A DNA stretch of 64,000 nucleotides from CAYYYG01 sp964476135 (GCA_964476135.1 CAYYYG010000002.1:1-64000), one strand, 5' to 3'. Numbered from the stretch's first letter, positions 1-8,770 are shown. The notes: generated from the letters alone by a model not told the origin. A program made the numbers and translations.

Positions 1-41
1 TTATCTATATTGCTGTCATCCCCGCATACGATGGGTTCCAG

Positions 42-2102
42 TTATCTGTATACCTTAAGCTCTTTAACTTTATCCCGGATTCTAATAGCCATTTCGAAAT
101 TGAGATCTTCCGCCTGCTTTTTCATCTCCCGTTCTAACTTTTTCACAATTTTTTTTCTGTCATAAGCGGTCATTGAATCTGGGCTTAATTTGCTCAAATA
201 ACCAGTGTCTACTTCTGAGTTCTTACGGTCGTAAATTAGAAACTCCTCTTCTTTATCGGCGATCCGTTCGCGAACCGGCTTGAGAATAGTTTTTGGCACG
301 ATGCCATGTTCGCTATTATACTTCATCTGATATTCTCGGCGGCGTTCGATTTCTTCGACCGCAAGCTTGATCGATCTCGTGATTTCGTCAGCGTAAATAA
401 TTACTTCGCCATCCACATTGCGAGCTGCTCGACCCATCGTTTGAATAAGCGAGGTGCGTGAACGTAAGAAGCCTTCACGATCGGCGTCGAGTATAGCAAC
501 TAAAGTGACTTCAGGCAAATCCAAACCCTCCCGAAGTAGGTTGACGCCAATAAGCACATCGAATTCATTTTTTCTCAGGTTATCAAGCACGTCAGACCGC
601 TCGAGCGTGTGTATGTCCGAGTGTAGATAGGAAGCTCTGACCTTTTTTTCCTTCAAGAATTCGGTCAAGTCCTCCGCAGTTTTTTTTGTCAGCGTCGTGA
701 CAAGGGTTTTTTCTTTTTTTGCAGCCCTTTTTTCCACTTCAGATACGAGATCAGGAATTTCGTTAGATGAAGGTCTTATTGTTATTTTCGGATCAATGAT
801 TCCTGTTGGCCTTATCAGTTGCTCAACAATACCGGCCAATTTAACATCGGTACTCTTTGTCTTCACTTCCTGTTTTGTCATATCCACTTCCCACTCATCC
901 GGTGTTGCTGATACATAAATAAGGTGCGGCGGCTGCACGTAGAATTCTTCGAATTTCAACGGGCGATTATCGTAGGCAGACTGTAAACGGAAACCGAATT
1001 CGATAAGCGTTTTTTTGCGGGCGTGATCGCCATTGTACATCCCTCGAAGCTGCGGCACGGTCATATGCGACTCATCGATAAAAGTTAAAAATTTGTTGCC
1101 GTACGCCGACCGGAAATAGTCAAGAAGCGAATAAGGTGGGTCTCCCGGCTTGCGGCCGTCAAAATAGCGTGAATAGTTTTCAATCCCGTTGACGTAGCCA
1201 ACTTCCTTTATCATTTCCAGATCATAATTGACTTTTCTCGTGAGTCTTTGTGCCTCAACGAGCTTATTCTGCTTTTTGAGCTGGGCGGCTTCCACTGCGA
1301 CATCGTGCCGGATTTGCTCCTCAGCACTCTTGAAAACATTTGGGTCCATCATGTAGTGTTTGGCCGGATAAATAACTATCGCCTGTCTTTTACTGTCTGC
1401 TTTTTCCACTCCGGACACCGGGTCGAAGGCGTGGATTCCGGTGATTTTTCCGCCGGATTCTTCTACCCGGTAACCGATGTCTTCGTATGCCGGATATATA
1501 TCCATATGTGAGCCGCGCACGCGGAATGTGCCGCGCTTGAACTCGAACTCCGATCTTTCATACTGAAGCTCGATCAACCGTCTGCCCATGCCCAGCCAAT
1601 CTGAGGGGGCTCCAACTGTGAGGTTGAGAATGAATTTACCGTATTCAAGCGGTGAGCCGATGTTGTATATACACGAAACTGAGGCGACGACAATCGTATC
1701 AGTCCTGGTGAGAATATTAGTTGTCGACTGCAGGCGTAGCTTGTCTATAAGCTCGTTAATTTCCGCCTCTTTTTCGATGTAAGTATCGGTTTGAGGCACA
1801 TAGGCTTCCGGCTGGTAATAGTCGTAATATGAAACAAAATACGAAACGCCATTATTAGGGAAAAAATCGCGCATTTCCTGATATAGTTGGCCGGCTAAGG
1901 TTTTGTTATGTGATATTATGAGTGCGGGCATGTTAAGATCGCGGATCATATTGGCCATCGTGAAAGTTTTACCGGATCCGGTAACACCAAGTAGCACCTG
2001 GTTTTTCAAGCCAAAATTTATTCCGTCTTTAAGTTTTGCGATTGCTTGCGGCTGGTCGCCGGTCGCTTTGAAATTGGAGACTAATTGAAACATAAACGAC
2101 AT
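42..2102 (-). CDS. uvrB: UvrABC system protein B
   Basis: Excinuclease ABC subunit B, the helicase-like damage-verification subunit of nucleotide excision repair. It is loaded by UvrA and recruits UvrC. At 686 aa it has normal family length. Visible parts are Walker A GVTGSGKT at residues 39-46, the aromatic beta-hairpin YYDYYQPEAYVP at 92-103 that inserts behind a lesion, the DESH Walker B at 343-346, helicase motif VI (QTMGRAARN), and the C-terminal UVR coiled coil that contacts UvrC. Two starts are possible, Met1 and Met4 (2093). I keep Met1 because a TATAGT -10 element lies 8 nt upstream of it. No uvrA or uvrC is nearby; the next gene upstream is a DUF202 protein ending 4 bp before. Confidence 0.98.
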   Translation of the reverse strand: MSFMFQLVSNFKATGDQPQAIAKLKDGINFGLKNQVLLGVTGSGKTFTMANMIRDLNMPALIISHNKTLAGQLYQEMRDFFPNNGVSYFVSYYDYYQPEAYVPQTDTYIEKEAEINELIDKLRLQSTTNILTRTDTIVVASVSCIYNIGSPLEYGKFILNLTVGAPSDWLGMGRRLIELQYERSEFEFKRGTFRVRGSHMDIYPAYEDIGYRVEESGGKITGIHAFDPVSGVEKADSKRQAIVIYPAKHYMMDPNVFKSAEEQIRHDVAVEAAQLKKQNKLVEAQRLTRKVNYDLEMIKEVGYVNGIENYSRYFDGRKPGDPPYSLLDYFRSAYGNKFLTFIDESHMTVPQLRGMYNGDHARKKTLIEFGFRLQSAYDNRPLKFEEFYVQPPHLIYVSATPDEWEVDMTKQEVKTKSTDVKLAGIVEQLIRPTGIIDPKITIRPSSNEIPDLVSEVEKRAAKKEKTLVTTLTKKTAEDLTEFLKEKKVRASYLHSDIHTLERSDVLDNLRKNEFDVLIGVNLLREGLDLPEVTLVAILDADREGFLRSRTSLIQTMGRAARNVDGEVIIYADEITRSIKLAVEEIERRREYQMKYNSEHGIVPKTILKPVRERIADKEEEFLIYDRKNSEVDTGYLSKLSPDSMTAYDRKKIVKKLEREMKKQAEDLNFEMAIRIRDKVKELKVYR

Positions 2103-2106
2103 TGTA

Positions 2107-2385
2107 TCACACTATATCAGGTTGTGGCGAGTGTTCTTGATCGAATTTTTTTCTTTGTTTGGCAATAGAATTTTTTGTCCTGGCATATTTATTATAACCT
2201 AAGAAAACAGTCGCGGCTGCTGTCGGCAACAGAGCGTACCCAACATATGTGAATAATGGTGCCTGGAAAAATTTTATGAATGTAAATGATATCGCCAAAA
2301 TATTAAGCGCAGTTCTAACGTAAGACATAAAGGTTCTTTCGTTCGCAAGTAAAGTGCGATCAAAGGCGAGCTCATCTCTTTTCAT
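2107..2385 (-). CDS. DUF202 (YidH-like) small membrane protein
   Basis: A 92-aa membrane protein with the DUF202 signature at its N-terminus (LANERTFMSYVRTALN, residues 13-28) followed by two or three hydrophobic segments (about 25-45 and 48-66) and a basic cytoplasmic tail. DUF202 proteins are widespread inner-membrane proteins without a settled function. It lies just upstream of uvrB with a 4-bp gap, so the two may share a transcript. A TGATATACT extended -10 element sits 9 nt before the ATG. Confidence 0.85.
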   Translation of the reverse strand: MKRDELAFDRTLLANERTFMSYVRTALNILAISFTFIKFFQAPLFTYVGYALLPTAAATVFLGYNKYARTKNSIAKQRKKFDQEHSPQPDIV

Positions 2386-2394
2386 CTATAAGAA

Positions 2395-2403
2395 AGTATA
2401 TCA
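2395..2403 (-). promoter_or_regulatory. Extended -10 promoter of the DUF202 gene
   Basis: On the minus strand the bases read TGATATACT, with the -10 hexamer at 2395-2400. Nine bases separate it from the ATG at 2385, so the predicted leader is about 2-3 nt. Confidence 0.5.
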
Positions 2404-2411
2404 AAATTGTG

Positions 2412-3689
2412 TCAGGAAAAAATACGATACTGCAGGAGCCACACGCCAATACCAGCCAAATATCCAAATAAAGCAGGTAAAGACGCGATTTTGAGATATT
2501 TTCCAAATGTCAGATCTTTAACCATTCCCATAGCGATTACTCCAGAAGCGCTTCCTATGAGCAAACATGAGCCGCCGGTGCCAACCGCAATCGCCGTCAA
2601 AACCCACATTAAAGGATCGCTTACTTTAATTAAATTGATCGAAAGGGCGGTTAATGGCACATTATCGACTACGGCAGACAGTAACCCCATCATAGTATTA
2701 CCCATAACGAGTCTTATGAAATCCGGGTTTTCTCCGAATATGGCGTGTGATGCAATTTCCAGTATTCCTTGGGCTTCAAGTGCGGCGACGGCAAGCAGTA
2801 TGCCGATAAAAAATTTTAATGAAGCAATATCAGTTTTTTGTACCAGTGAATCGATTTTGGCTTCAAGATGAGTAGTTTGACTGGATTTTGTCTGTAAAAA
2901 TTCTATAAGTGTCCAGACCAGTCCTAAGCCGAATAGAAGGCCGACATAGGGTGGCAGATGGATGAGATTCATTACAAGTGGAAAGATAAAGCTTACAAAC
3001 GTTAAGCCTATAACCAGTTTCTCGCTCGGAGATAAATTCACTTTTTCATCCGGTACAGGAAAACCGGATGCATTCTTAATCCTGCGATTAAGCATAAGCG
3101 TAGAGACTGCACCGATAGTTAACGATGGCAAAAAGGCGTCGCGTATTATTTCAAGGGCGGTAAACTTGTCGGCGAGCCATAGCATTATGGTTGTCACATC
3201 ACCGATTGGCGACCAGGCTCCCCCCGCATTGGCCATAATTACAATATTTGCTGTCATTACAAGAAAATTATTTCCTTTAAAAAATTTTCTTGCGATCTGG
3301 ATCATGATTATCGTAACTGTAAGGTTGTCGAGTATCGCCGAGAGGAAGAAAGTTACGAAAGATATCATTATGAACTGTTTTTTTTCGGTTAATTTCAGCC
3401 TGATAAGCCAAATTCTAATCACATCAAACAGATTGTAATGAATGAGAATCTCGACAAGCGTCATTGCCGAAAGCAGAAATGCCACGATTCCAAAAACACT
3501 GTTGCCCGCCTCGATTAAAGTATGTTCAAGTTTTATTTCCGATATTCCGGAAAATGCGGCCACTATCCACAGCAATCCCGCAAGCGCCAAGCTGATAGCT
3601 GATTTGTGGGTATTTAATTTATGTTCAAGCGTGATAAATAAATATCCCAGAACAAATATTGCGATGCTTATCCAGCCAAAAAAAGTCAT
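2412..3689 (-). CDS. nhaD: NhaD-type sodium/proton antiporter
   Basis: A 425-aa polytopic membrane protein of the ion transporter (ArsB/NhaD) superfamily. It probably exchanges Na+ (or Li+) for H+ across the cytoplasmic membrane. The conserved half-helix region is visible as ANIVIMANAGGAWSPIGD followed by VTTIMLW (residues about 147-170), and the second repeat carries a matching segment with GGSCLLIGSASGV near the C-terminus. The two-repeat pattern of discontinuous helices is typical of this superfamily. A related anion or citrate transporter is the alternative, but the GGAWSPIGDVTT motif favours NhaD. The APC permease gene upstream ends 4 bp before it, so co-transcription is likely. Confidence 0.85.
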   Translation of the reverse strand: MTFFGWISIAIFVLGYLFITLEHKLNTHKSAISLALAGLLWIVAAFSGISEIKLEHTLIEAGNSVFGIVAFLLSAMTLVEILIHYNLFDVIRIWLIRLKLTEKKQFIMISFVTFFLSAILDNLTVTIIMIQIARKFFKGNNFLVMTANIVIMANAGGAWSPIGDVTTIMLWLADKFTALEIIRDAFLPSLTIGAVSTLMLNRRIKNASGFPVPDEKVNLSPSEKLVIGLTFVSFIFPLVMNLIHLPPYVGLLFGLGLVWTLIEFLQTKSSQTTHLEAKIDSLVQKTDIASLKFFIGILLAVAALEAQGILEIASHAIFGENPDFIRLVMGNTMMGLLSAVVDNVPLTALSINLIKVSDPLMWVLTAIAVGTGGSCLLIGSASGVIAMGMVKDLTFGKYLKIASLPALFGYLAGIGVWLLQYRIFS

Positions 3690-3693
3690 TTGA

Positions 3694-5451
3694 TCAGAAT
3701 ATTATTCTAACTCCTCCCAGATCTGAATAATCATAGGGATGGTAATGATGTATAGAACCGATGAGCATGCGATTTTTTCTTACGCCTAATTCCTTTTCTA
3801 TTTCATCGATCACTTCAGGACTAAAAGGCTTGTCTTTATAAATAAGATTCAAGTTAAGGTGTGGAAACACTCCAGCTTTTTTAAGTTTCGGGAGAATATC
3901 CTTTATTTCTTCATAACTTTTGTCATATGCGCCACCGTCACCATTTTTACAGTGTACTAGCGTGATATTCCATCCGGTTTCATTACGGTTCACATAGTCG
4001 AGAATCGCATGCAGCCTGCTAATGTGATGTATAAACACAACGAATTTGCCATCGACGACATCACTAAAGCGTGCATAAAGTTTGTTATGGAATGCCGGGA
4101 AATTCTTAGTAAGTCTTAAGGCCATTTTAAGTAAAAGATCTTCGTAAATGATGGTAACCACGATAAACAATGCTGGAATAAAATATATTGAAAAATACTG
4201 AAAATTTTTATGGTCGATAAAAATATTTCCTATTATGCCTATGAATGTTGAAACAAATGCGAATAATACAAAAAATACCGGAGCTGAGTATGTTCTTTTC
4301 AGTTCCGTTCGGCTTTCTTTCAGTATCAGATTACCAAGGGCGAATGCGCTCATGACGCTGAGGAACGCAATCGTATAAACTCCTGCAAGCGAAAGCAGTT
4401 CGCCTTGAGTGATAACAAGAATTGAGCTACACAGAATAAAAAAGCCGATAATAATTCTCGGATATGAGCCCTTAGAGTTGATCTTGGTAAGGAAATTGGG
4501 CAGACAACTGTCCGATGCCATACGGTAAACTAATCCACCTATTCCGACAAATGATGTAAGCACGGCGCCCGAAAGTACGAGAAATGCATCGGCAACTATC
4601 ATATATTTGAAATAGTCTCCTCCGATTACTTGTGCAGCATCGGCCAGTAAAAAGTCCTTGGCAGCCCCGATTTCATTTAACGGCATGCTGTTTAGGGTAA
4701 CAAGTGAAATTAAAGGATTGAATATTGCTACACCAATAAGCATATTGCGGAGAGTTTTGCGGAAAACACCCTGTTTCTGTTCTTCTACGAAATTTGCCGA
4801 GCTTTCGAATCCCGATACTCCAAGAAGTGAGGCTGAGAAAGCAAGAAACATAGTGTTCCAGAAACCACCCTGACTTTTTACCACATTAGCCGTGTTTGCG
4901 ACATTTTCCATAAATAATGAGTTTCCATTCAGGTAATAAAGCAGTCCCATAATCAAAAAAGCGATTAAGCTGAAAATATGAAATATGAATATGCCGGTAG
5001 CTACTTTGGCTGAATCTTTAAGTCCGGAAATGACTAGAAGTGCAAAAACCAATAAAAGTCCGATGGTCGTTGGGATTACCGGAATAAAATGGAACACTGA
5101 ATGTAAATATTCTATACCTACTTTGGCTGAGATGACAGCGGTCGCAACATATGAGAGCATAGTGAGAATTCCCGCGATTGCCGCAAATGTTTTAGATGTC
5201 CCATTTAACAGACAGTTATAAGCTCCACCGTTTATAGGTAGCGCCTCAACAACTTCCGTATAGACAGATTTATATAGAAAAAGTACGATCGCAATAAGGA
5301 GTAAAACAAGAGGCGCATAGATACCTGCAAACAGAGCGGCGATTCCTGAAACGTAGAGGGCCGAGCTTAAAATATCGTTGCCGCATATTGCTGTTGAAAA
5401 TAACTGGCCTAACTTAACGTGTTCGTGTTCTTTTTTTTTGCCTTCGGACAT
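3694..5451 (-). CDS. APC-family amino acid permease with C-terminal cytoplasmic domain
   Basis: A 585-aa transporter of the amino acid-polyamine-organocation superfamily, with about twelve membrane segments over residues 20-440. The first-helix APC signature is seen as GNDILSSALYVSGI (about 24-37). Residues about 455-585 form a hydrophilic tail (GKFVVFIHHISRLHAILDYV, then ITLVHCKNGDGG), which looks like an alpha/beta cytoplasmic domain of the kind appended to some APC permeases. The substrate cannot be told from sequence; an amino acid is most likely, which suits an organism that scavenges. It is followed closely by the nhaD-like gene. Confidence 0.85.
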   Translation of the reverse strand: MSEGKKKEHEHVKLGQLFSTAICGNDILSSALYVSGIAALFAGIYAPLVLLLIAIVLFLYKSVYTEVVEALPINGGAYNCLLNGTSKTFAAIAGILTMLSYVATAVISAKVGIEYLHSVFHFIPVIPTTIGLLLVFALLVISGLKDSAKVATGIFIFHIFSLIAFLIMGLLYYLNGNSLFMENVANTANVVKSQGGFWNTMFLAFSASLLGVSGFESSANFVEEQKQGVFRKTLRNMLIGVAIFNPLISLVTLNSMPLNEIGAAKDFLLADAAQVIGGDYFKYMIVADAFLVLSGAVLTSFVGIGGLVYRMASDSCLPNFLTKINSKGSYPRIIIGFFILCSSILVITQGELLSLAGVYTIAFLSVMSAFALGNLILKESRTELKRTYSAPVFFVLFAFVSTFIGIIGNIFIDHKNFQYFSIYFIPALFIVVTIIYEDLLLKMALRLTKNFPAFHNKLYARFSDVVDGKFVVFIHHISRLHAILDYVNRNETGWNITLVHCKNGDGGAYDKSYEEIKDILPKLKKAGVFPHLNLNLIYKDKPFSPEVIDEIEKELGVRKNRMLIGSIHHYHPYDYSDLGGVRIIF

Positions 5452-5463
5452 TTTTAGTGCTAA

Positions 5464-5469
5464 ATTGTA
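5464..5469 (-). promoter_or_regulatory. Possible -10 element of the permease gene
   Basis: TACAAT on the minus strand, 12 nt before the ATG at 5451. It would give a leader of about 5-6 nt. No clear -35 box. Confidence 0.35.
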
Positions 5470-5539
5470 AAAAAAAATGAACCCACCACCTTTTTAATAT
5501 GGTAATGGGCTATATATAAAATACATACCTAATTTCTAG

Positions 5540-5607
5540 ATAATAAATGAAGGGGGCCAGAAGTACAATGCATCACCGTGATGTATGTCACTTTTTTCAT
5601 TTATTAT
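5540..5607. repeat. Nested inverted repeat beside tRNA-Glu
   Basis: Perfect 12-bp arms (ATAATAAATGAA at 5540-5551 and TTCATTTATTAT at 5596-5607) enclose a second, nearly concentric palindrome, CATCAC-C-GTGATG at 5571-5583. On the plus-strand RNA the outer stem could extend through G-U pairs (GGGGG against CTTTTT). On the minus strand it follows directly after the tRNA 3' end, so it may act in tRNA-Glu 3' end formation or termination. Confidence 0.6.
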
Positions 5608-5608
5608 G

Positions 5609-5682
5609 TGCTCCCAAGGGGATTCGAACCCCTGGTTTTCGGGATGAAAGCCCGATGTCCTAGGCCACTAGACGATGGGAGC
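5609..5682 (-). tRNA. tRNA-Glu (anticodon TTC)
   Basis: A 74-nt cloverleaf on the minus strand. The acceptor arms are GCTCCCA and TGGGAGC with discriminator A, the anticodon loop is CTTTCAT (TTC, Glu), and the T arm has the loop GGTTCGAATCC. The 3' CCA is not encoded; the bases after the discriminator are CATAAT. The gene starts 1-2 bp downstream of the predicted transcription start. Confidence 0.97.
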
Positions 5683-5690
5683 TAGCACAT

Positions 5691-5699
5691 ATTATATCA
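5691..5699 (-). promoter_or_regulatory. Extended -10 promoter of tRNA-Glu
   Basis: TGATATAAT on the minus strand (-10 hexamer 5691-5696). The predicted start is about 5684, two bases before the mature tRNA. The element overlaps the stop codon of the upstream gene. Confidence 0.75.
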
Positions 5700-6353
5700 C
5701 TTGTCGCGCCATTTTTTCATTCCCTCTTCTATAAATTCGGCTGCCGCGTCACGTCCGCCAAGCCCGAATGCGAGACCTCCGGCCAGTGCGATCATAAAAA
5801 CTATACCAGTAAAAAGTATTTTTATTAAATCCTGCGCAATACCTATCTGATTGAGGAAAATCAGTATCGTGAAGAATATGATTACTCCCTTTGTCAACAT
5901 CGCCATTCCCCTTATGTGAGATTCTTTTTTGCCTCTTAAAGAATGAGCAACTATTTCTGAAAAAAGATTGGCAGCGATCAGGCCAAAAAAACCTATAAGT
6001 AAAGCAATTATCAGATTCGGAGTATATATAAGTACCTGACTTAATACAGAAATAACCCTAGAAAGCCCCCAAGCATCGAAGGCAGGTATCAGGAATACAA
6101 TTATTGTTGTGAAACGTACAATTTCGGCAAAGATATTGCCCCAAACCTTCACTTCATAGCTGCTCATTAGTTTGGCGCCGTCGAGCAGTGCTTCCAGTCT
6201 GAAAAATTTAAATAGGGAAAGCAGGAAATTTTTTAAGATGACCGATAAAAGCAGTCCTATGGTTATTATGATTATTCCGGCGATAAAATTTGGTAAAAAG
6301 TCGGAGAACTTCCCCGCGAATATTTCTGTTACCGAAGATGATATATTAAGCAT
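5697..6353 (-). CDS. Conserved TM-helix (MscS-like) membrane protein
   Basis: A membrane protein with four or so hydrophobic helices of the conserved-TM-helix family (Pfam TM_helix, found alone or in small-conductance mechanosensitive channels). The first repeat begins LPNFIAGIIIITIGLLLS. The protein ends with the typical glycine-rich segment ALAGGLAFGLGGRDAAAEFI. No MscS beta domain follows, so channel activity is only inferred. The open frame extends to an ATG at 6371, but a perfect TATAAT lies inside that extension, exactly 6 nt before the ATG at 6353. I therefore take 6353 as the start of a leaderless message (218 aa). Confidence 0.82.
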   Translation of the reverse strand: MLNISSSVTEIFAGKFSDFLPNFIAGIIIITIGLLLSVILKNFLLSLFKFFRLEALLDGAKLMSSYEVKVWGNIFAEIVRFTTIIVFLIPAFDAWGLSRVISVLSQVLIYTPNLIIALLIGFFGLIAANLFSEIVAHSLRGKKESHIRGMAMLTKGVIIFFTILIFLNQIGIAQDLIKILFTGIVFMIALAGGLAFGLGGRDAAAEFIEEGMKKWRDK

Positions 6354-6359
6354 ATAGGT

Positions 6360-6365
6360 ATTATA
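6360..6365 (-). promoter_or_regulatory. -10 promoter element, leaderless start for the TM-helix gene
   Basis: TATAAT on the minus strand with 6 nt to the ATG at 6353. Transcription 7 nt after the hexamer would begin on the A of the ATG. A TTGCAA lies 19 bp upstream (6385-6390). Confidence 0.65.
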
Positions 6366-6726
6366 TCTCAACCGACTGAAAATGTTGCAACTGCTTTATT
6401 TTTCTTGATTGATCGAGCATTATTGACACTACGTCGATAGATAATTTCACGTTTTTTATTTTGTTTGATAATAAGTAAAATTCGACAGCTCTTTTTATGT
6501 GGTTGATTTTATTTCTGCCGACAGCCTCAAACGGTTTACCGGTACGATCATCGGTTTTGGTTTTAACCTCGACAAAAATATACTTATCCTTATATCGCGT
6601 TACAATATCAATTTCTCCAAATTTCGAGCGGAAATTGCGTTCTAAAATTAAGTATCCTCTTGATTGAAGGTATTCACAGGCAGCATCCTCACCAATTTTC
6701 CCGATTGAATTTCGGTAAAGAGACAT
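6361..6726 (-). CDS. yraN: YraN/UPF0102 family endonuclease-like protein
   Basis: A 121-aa protein of the UPF0102 (YraN) family. The restriction-endonuclease-like core is clear: an N-terminal helix with GKIGEDAACEYLQSRGY, then GEIDIVTRYKD and IFVEVKTKT, giving the E-D-ExK acidic and lysine set. The family is often found beside rnhB, rplS and genes for DNA uptake, and its nuclease role is not established. Here it directly follows rplS with an 8-bp gap, which matches the common rplS-yraN neighbourhood. Its stop overlaps the promoter of the next gene. Confidence 0.9.
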   Translation of the reverse strand: MSLYRNSIGKIGEDAACEYLQSRGYLILERNFRSKFGEIDIVTRYKDKYIFVEVKTKTDDRTGKPFEAVGRNKINHIKRAVEFYLLSNKIKNVKLSIDVVSIMLDQSRKIKQLQHFQSVEI

Positions 6727-6734
6727 TGGTATTT

Positions 6735-7067
6735 TTAAGATTTTCGGTAAAGCTTGAAGCGGACTTGTCTGTCTGACAGCTCTCTAAGGAAATAGAGTTT
6801 AGACTTTGAATAAAGAGATTTTTTATCGACAGTTATTGAGGCTATATATGGCGACTCTAAAGGTATGATTCTTTCTATTCCAATTCCATCTTTAGATACT
6901 TTCCTCACGGTTATCATTTTTGTATCTTTATCATTCCCTTTTATTCTCAGAAGAATCCCCTGGAATAGCTGGACACGCTCTTTATCACCTTCTTTGATTT
7001 TATAGTTTATGGAAATGGTGTCTCCAACGGTGATATTAACGTCTTTATATTTTATAGAATTTGCCAT
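6735..7067 (-). CDS. rplS: 50S ribosomal protein L19
   Basis: Ribosomal protein L19, at the interface between the two subunits. It is 110 aa, normal length. Family features are DTISINYKIKEGDKERVQLF near residues 17-36, the GILLRIKGND segment, the conserved ERIIPLESPYI, and the C-terminal SKLYFLRELSDRQVRFK. No Shine-Dalgarno is present. A TGATAAAAT extended -10 lies 9 nt before the ATG, so a leader of 2-3 nt is predicted. The trmD and rimM genes usually found next to rplS are absent from the window. Confidence 0.97.
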   Translation of the reverse strand: MANSIKYKDVNITVGDTISINYKIKEGDKERVQLFQGILLRIKGNDKDTKMITVRKVSKDGIGIERIIPLESPYIASITVDKKSLYSKSKLYFLRELSDRQVRFKLYRKS

Positions 7068-7076
7068 GGTTTTGAT

Positions 7077-7085
7077 ATTTTATCA
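7077..7085 (-). promoter_or_regulatory. Extended -10 promoter of rplS-yraN
   Basis: TGATAAAAT on the minus strand (-10 at 7077-7082), 9 nt before the rplS ATG at 7067, in the short gap after pyrG. Confidence 0.5.
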
Positions 7086-7089
7086 TGCC

Positions 7090-8745
7090 TTAAATTGATT
7101 TACAAGCTTCGATGAATGCCGTAAACAACGGATGCGGAGAAAGCGGCCGACTCTTATATTCCGGGTGTCCCTGAGTTCCCATGTAAAACGGATGAATATT
7201 TTCCGGAAGTTCGATAATTTCCGCCAGAGTTTCGACCACTGATCTGGCGCTTATAACAAGTCCATGCTTTTCAAATTCCGCTGCAAACTCATCATTAAAT
7301 TCATATCTATGGCGGTGTCGTTCGCTTGTAAGATACTTATTTTTATCTATATATGCGTTTTCCTTTGAATATATTTTATCTGCTCTCGTTCCGGGTTTAA
7401 TTACCGCCTGCCAAGATCCAAGCCGCATAGTGCCGCCATATGCACGGCGTTCTATCAGTTCTTTCTGGCCGTCTATAAGATGTATCACCAGATGTGAACC
7501 ATCTTCCAGATTTTCCTGAGTATTCGCATCTTTCCATCCGATTACGTGGCGGGCAAAAGCAACACAGGCAAGCTGCATGCCGTAACATAATCCCAAATAC
7601 GGGATCTTTTTTTCACGGGCATAATTTGCAGCGGCAATCATTCCTTCCGAACCGCGCACTCCCCAGCCGATGGGCACGATAATTCCTGCCGGTTTACCTA
7701 TGATTTCCGGTCCATTCTTCTCTACTTTTTCGGCATCGATCCAAACTGTTTTAACATCTACTCCTACCTGCCATTTTGCATGATCAATCGCATCAAATAG
7801 AGCCGCATATGAGTCGCGCAACTGGTAATCGCCAGTGCCGAAATATTTGCCGATTATTGCTATTTCTACCGTCTTCTTTTTCGGTAAATTAATCCTGTCG
7901 ACCAGTTTTTTCCATTCGTCCAGTTTGGGCTTACGAATTTCAAGGCTGAATTTTTTCATTATTCTTTCGTCCAGTTTTTGATCATGTAGAGTAAGCGGCA
8001 GTTCGTAAATATTGTTCAGATCCGGATTGGAAATAATATCTTCCGGATGCATGTTGCAGAAAAGTGCAAAACGGTCTTTTCTGCGCTTGTCAAGGTAGTT
8101 GTTTGAACGAGCGACTATGAAATCAGGCTGTATACCCATTGAGTTGAGCGTCCTTACTGAGAGTTGGGTGGGTTTAGTTTTCGGTTCTCCAAGATGGGAG
8201 GGTGTCGGAACGTAGCTTACATGAATGTGTATGACATCGCCCGGGTTTTTAAGAGTTAGGATCCTGGCCGCTTCGTAGTAAAAGATGTTCTGATACTCAC
8301 CGGCAGTTCCCCCAAGCTCGACAATGACAATATCGGCATTTTTTTTCTTGGCGAGTTTATGTATGCGGTTTGTAATTTCGTCCGTTATATGAGGAATTGC
8401 CTCGACATCTTCACCTTTATATTCAAAACGCCGCTCCTTATCTATTACTGTCTGGTAAATTTGACCCATTGTCACGAAGTTGTCACGACCCATGTCTTCA
8501 TTGAGAAATTTTTCGTATGAGCCCATGTCCATATCCGCCTCAGTCCCGTCTTCACAAAGGAAAGGATCTCCATGTTCGATAGGATTGATAGTGCCGGCAT
8601 CGACATTCAGATAGTTTTCGAATTTAATCGGAACGACTTTATAGCCGGAAAGCTTAAGAAGGAGAGCAATAGATGCGGTAGTAATACCTTTTCCAATACC
8701 AGATATAACGCCACCGGAAACAAATATATACTTTAGTTTATTCAT
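7090..8745 (-). CDS. pyrG: CTP synthase
   Basis: Makes CTP from UTP, ATP and glutamine. At 551 aa it has the usual two domains: an N-terminal amidoligase with the P-loop GGVISGIGKGITTASIALLL (11-30) and a C-terminal class I glutaminase with nucleophile Cys387 in GLCYG and the His527/Glu529 pair in GHPEY. Two conserved patches differ from the textbook forms: the DPY of the UTP/ATP site is ENY (residues 43-45), and the oxyanion loop PGGFG is PIGWG (358-362). Overall conservation is high, so I expect an active enzyme. A TGGTAATAT extended -10 is possible 12 nt upstream of the ATG. Confidence 0.97.
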   Translation of the reverse strand: MNKLKYIFVSGGVISGIGKGITTASIALLLKLSGYKVVPIKFENYLNVDAGTINPIEHGDPFLCEDGTEADMDMGSYEKFLNEDMGRDNFVTMGQIYQTVIDKERRFEYKGEDVEAIPHITDEITNRIHKLAKKKNADIVIVELGGTAGEYQNIFYYEAARILTLKNPGDVIHIHVSYVPTPSHLGEPKTKPTQLSVRTLNSMGIQPDFIVARSNNYLDKRRKDRFALFCNMHPEDIISNPDLNNIYELPLTLHDQKLDERIMKKFSLEIRKPKLDEWKKLVDRINLPKKKTVEIAIIGKYFGTGDYQLRDSYAALFDAIDHAKWQVGVDVKTVWIDAEKVEKNGPEIIGKPAGIIVPIGWGVRGSEGMIAAANYAREKKIPYLGLCYGMQLACVAFARHVIGWKDANTQENLEDGSHLVIHLIDGQKELIERRAYGGTMRLGSWQAVIKPGTRADKIYSKENAYIDKNKYLTSERHRHRYEFNDEFAAEFEKHGLVISARSVVETLAEIIELPENIHPFYMGTQGHPEYKSRPLSPHPLFTAFIEACKSI

Positions 8746-8770
8746 CTAATTGAATCAATATTACCACGGG

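Noticed and set aside
1..41. A gene or terminator at the left edge
   Set aside because: The 41 bases after uvrB hold no clear hairpin with a T-run, and no frame can be supported.
2407..2871. A 154-codon open frame on the plus strand
   Set aside because: It lies antisense inside the NhaD-like gene, with no motif, start signal or codon pattern of its own.
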